This document shows, in pieces, positions 62,901 through 64,000 of a stretch of 64,000 nucleotides of DNA. Made by a program: the position numbers and the translations under genes. Positions within the stretch are counted from its first letter, which is position 1; each line of letters starts with the position of its first letter. The notes below the pieces were generated by a model that was not told the DNA's origin, did no database searches, and was given only the letters and a program-made list of their open reading frames with translations. Source of the DNA: DASVRZ01 sp038230215 (GTDB lineage: Bacteria > Verrucomicrobiota > Verrucomicrobiia > Chthoniobacterales > DASVRZ01); assembly GCA_038230215.1 (NCBI GenBank), contig JBBRNR010000011.1, positions 27,990 through 91,989 on the forward strand. The letters are read 5' to 3'.

Positions 62901-63163
62901 AGGAGATCGAGTGGAGTTTCACCATTCCCGCCAATGTCACCGCGACCGCGTTCTTACCACCGCAAGCGCAGATTCCCAATGCTTCCGATGCACAGAAAGT
63001 CGTCACATCAACGGAAGGCTGGCAAGCCGGGTTTGGGCCAGGCACCCACACGATCAGGTTTCAGTTGCCCTGCACCCGGTTTGCATCCCCGCAAACAAAG
63101 GAAAATCGCGCACAGCTCATTTCATCGCAATCATGCGAAGTTTCCGTTTCTCCCCGCAAATAG
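59933..63163 (+). CDS. Alpha-L-rhamnosidase (GH78)
   Basis: Cleaves terminal alpha-L-rhamnose residues. Length 1076 residues. N-terminal beta domains (including LRCCLLTNPLGIDRAQPELSWEF, the usual GH78 opening) precede the (alpha/alpha)6 catalytic barrel. The signature DCPQRDERMGWLGD is at about residue 630, and YGDWCVPPES and GLIGTGWLLRTL follow. A C-terminal beta domain ends the protein. No signal peptide is present, so it probably acts in the cytoplasm on imported oligosaccharides. It is the last gene of the (+) operon and feeds rhaA. Confidence 0.93.
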   Translation: MKITNLRCCLLTNPLGIDRAQPELSWEFTEPTEGSSRQVAYRVTVATTPDRLDTPDLWDSGRVEDARSFFITYAGQPLESRVECHWRVEAWDESGQHLLSTAAYWSMGLLSPGDWSALWIGSGGSSFGPDGDACYPESWFGSAQWIWAADSTPGTWTFSHEFDLEEGTALSDAFLEVLADDEAEVFLNDQPVCRSLRARAHMNLSPGPVPVWMSADRFQTGRNCLQIVACKRPGVDQFTKLDAAGVIARLRLNFANGQPPREIVTNRNWNCEGQNNRQAIVELGAFGQAPWHRISTREYPNLNARYLRTEIDLPSAPRRATLYFSGLGLSEAFINGRKVGNEVLSPNPTDYDRRVFYRTYDVTNFLQPGRNALGALLGNGRYFAPRANVPFPMAHYGSPKMLWQLEVTFEDGTTRRVTSAPEWKVSTEGPLGWNNEFDGEHYDARKKFNGWNKAVFDETGWTDAVCVARPCGSLQAQLAEPLRVIRRIKPLSQWTTKYGTTIYDFGENVAGWTHIHAEGETNTRLRLFHAETLDGEHGLFMDNLRSAHCCDVVVLDSKPLDYEPRFTIHGFRYVELREEVGTCRSFEIEACVVHDDVKVSGHFSCSDPTINSIVSAARRGILGNYRGMPTDCPQRDERMGWLGDRAVGAAGEMILFDVAAFYRKWLQDIRDAQMPNGCVPDVAPPYWKMYTDNVTWPACMTFIPHWLHRHYGDSPEAVRHFPAAQLWIEHLLALRHDGLIERDVYGDWCVPPESPDLIHSESPDRKTPGPLVSSCYMVRILEQGAQFAEMAGHTDVSERWLTEADAMRAAINRRYFNSELANYANGSQTASLLPLAFDIVSKDNRDRVFERFVASVLETGEPIIGTGLIGTGWLLRTLTAFGRADLACAIASRTKYPSWGYMMEQGATTLWELWNGNTADPAMNSGNHVMLLGDLLPWLFEDLAGIQPAEPGFRHITLRPAFPEALQQVTASCQAMPGLISSNWHRKENEEIEWSFTIPANVTATAFLPPQAQIPNASDAQKVVTSTEGWQAGFGPGTHTIRFQLPCTRFASPQTKENRAQLISSQSCEVSVSPRK

Positions 63164-63450
63164 TGTGATCCGCGCAGAGATTCGCATCACCACACTGGCC
63201 ACGTCGAGTCTCGAATTGCCATACGTCTTCCCGCCACTCTAAAACAGTCGTACGGCATTTTCGACGTCCTCGCCAGTGGAAACCAGCCGGGCCAGAGCCG
63301 ATTCTGAAACTCGGCCTGCATGCCCAGCAGTAGCTCGATCTCGGCGTAACGTTCGAATAAATTCTCCGCCCCCCTCAGCTCCTTTTCATCCCTCACTGCG
63401 AGACTGAAGCGCTTACGAAATTCCCCTCTCCCAGCAGTGGCGCAGTATCA
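63164..63450. other. Gap with a possible decayed gene on the minus strand
   Basis: No complete gene. One minus-strand frame (about 63240-63440, between stops) reads SLAVRDEKELRGAENLFERY, with LLGMQAEFQNRLWPGWFPLA further on. It is protein-like but has no ATG and ends early. It may be a remnant of a cytoplasmic protein gene; the LWPGWFPLA stretch faintly resembles SMI1/KNR4 proteins, which is speculative. Confidence 0.3.
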
Positions 63451-63498
63451 CCTAAATAAATACCGCCACGACCTTGCTTGCGCAAAGGCGTGGCGGTA
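63451..63498 (-). terminator. Rho-independent terminator of the beta-helix gene
   Basis: TACCGCCACG (63461-63470) and CGTGGCGGTA (63489-63498) pair perfectly, with an inner CCTT/AAGG extension. Read on the minus strand the hairpin is followed by TTTATTTAGG. It lies 41 bases after the stop of the gene ending at 63540. Confidence 0.8.
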
Positions 63499-63539
63499 AG
63501 AATGCAACTAACTCGGGCGGACCCCGATGCCACTGCTAA

Positions 63540-64000
63540 CTATCGTTGGCCGTAGTCGGGGACGTTGTCGCTTGCGAGAACCGTGTGGAAGATATTCCCG
63601 TTCGGAGGTACTCCCGATGCAATCGAGTTCAGTTTGGCAGATTCCGTGCTGCTTAGAGCATTAGATGCCTCCGTGTAGTTTTTCACAGTTACCGTATTAA
63701 TGTTATCTACGGTGAAGCCGTGACTAGCCGTCAGGTAAATGCCTCTATAGCCCATTCCGGCATCGGCCGCGCCCACCGGGACGTCCGTGGTGCGATAGGC
63801 GTTATGGGCAACGATGTAGACATCATCAATATGCTCGTTTTCGGTGTAACTCGCCATGACGCCGAGGAGATTATTCCAAAAGGTGCACCCGCTGATGAGA
63901 TATTTTCCACGATTATAGAGTTGTCCGTTTACGTTTGCCATGAACTGATTATCGTAAGATCTCCCTCTCAAGTTATAAATAGGGAGACTGCCATTGTTGG
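63540..64000 (-). CDS. C-terminal part of a right-handed beta-helix-like protein
   Basis: About 153 codons, open to the window edge, so the start is outside. The chain has repeated short beta strands with turn Asn and Gly residues (GKYLISGCTFWNNLLGVMAS, DDVYIVAHNAY, GIYLTASHGFTVDNINTVTV), as in pectate-lyase-type or other parallel beta-helix proteins. It ends in a polar tail (NSIASGVPPNGNIFHTVLAS). Base composition is AT-richer than the rhamnose genes. It may be a secreted polysaccharide-acting or surface protein; the family cannot be fixed from this fragment. Confidence 0.55.
   Translation of the reverse strand, partial: NNGSLPIYNLRGRSYDNQFMANVNGQLYNRGKYLISGCTFWNNLLGVMASYTENEHIDDVYIVAHNAYRTTDVPVGAADAGMGYRGIYLTASHGFTVDNINTVTVKNYTEASNALSSTESAKLNSIASGVPPNGNIFHTVLASDNVPDYGQR

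Noticed and set aside
1..64000. Prophage, insertion sequence or integron
   Set aside because: No transposase, integrase, phage structural gene or terminal inverted repeats were found.

Overview
The window is chromosomal DNA from a GC-moderate, Gram-negative, heterotrophic bacterium. The gene set includes outer-membrane and lipoprotein machinery (lnt, ExbB/ExbD/TonB-like proteins), a DUF1559-style prepilin gene, a CBS-less GuaB3-type IMP dehydrogenase homologue, a KaiC homologue, glycogen branching enzyme and a rhamnoside locus. The style of the proteins and the rarity of clear Shine-Dalgarno sequences suggest Verrucomicrobiota, possibly near Chthoniobacterales. This is an inference from gene content; no rRNA is present to confirm it.

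Left part (1-14.7 kb): the N-terminal 518 codons of primase dnaG (-); a D-Ala-D-Ala carboxypeptidase, phosphofructokinase, Lrp/AsnC regulator and aminotransferase run (+); an outer-membrane beta-barrel gene with a strong terminator; helicase hrpB (-); and lnt (+). A degenerate array with an exact 21-bp period (13 units) lies between hrpB and lnt. A KaiC-like ATPase and a hybrid histidine kinase form a two-gene operon (-) whose end overlaps the end of lnt.

Middle part (14.7-35.6 kb): tRNA-Met, a glycosyltransferase overlapping glgB, a prepilin-like gene, an exbB-exbD-tonB-like operon ending in a small zinc-ribbon membrane protein, guaB3 and fabF. gltB (-) is divergent from a second Lrp/AsnC regulator, with phased direct repeats between them. 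Next come a YceI protein and a deoC / aldehyde dehydrogenase / half aldehyde dehydrogenase operon that resembles a split ALDH16, then a DUF2339 membrane protein and acpP.

Right part (35.7-64 kb): an Arg/Gly-rich disordered protein, three glycosyltransferase-type genes (two of them tandem duplicates), an Mpl-like ligase and an FHA protein preceded by a second, unrelated 21-bp-period array. Two complete sugar ABC transporters converge here; one is clearly ytfQRT-yjfF-like. They are followed by mqo and a rhamnoside locus: an ASRT-family small protein plus L-rhamnose isomerase (-), divergent from an MFS sugar symporter, two secreted TIM-barrel glycosidase-like proteins and a large GH78 alpha-L-rhamnosidase (+). 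The likely logic is release of L-rhamnose from oligosaccharides inside the cell and its isomerisation to L-rhamnulose; the kinase and aldolase are not in the window. The right edge holds the C-terminal end of a beta-helix-like protein.

The most unusual signals are the two 21-bp-phased arrays of unrelated sequence, the patchy clustering of the pentamer GTTAG/CTAAC in a few gene blocks, the split ALDH16-like pair and the KaiC/hybrid-kinase pair.
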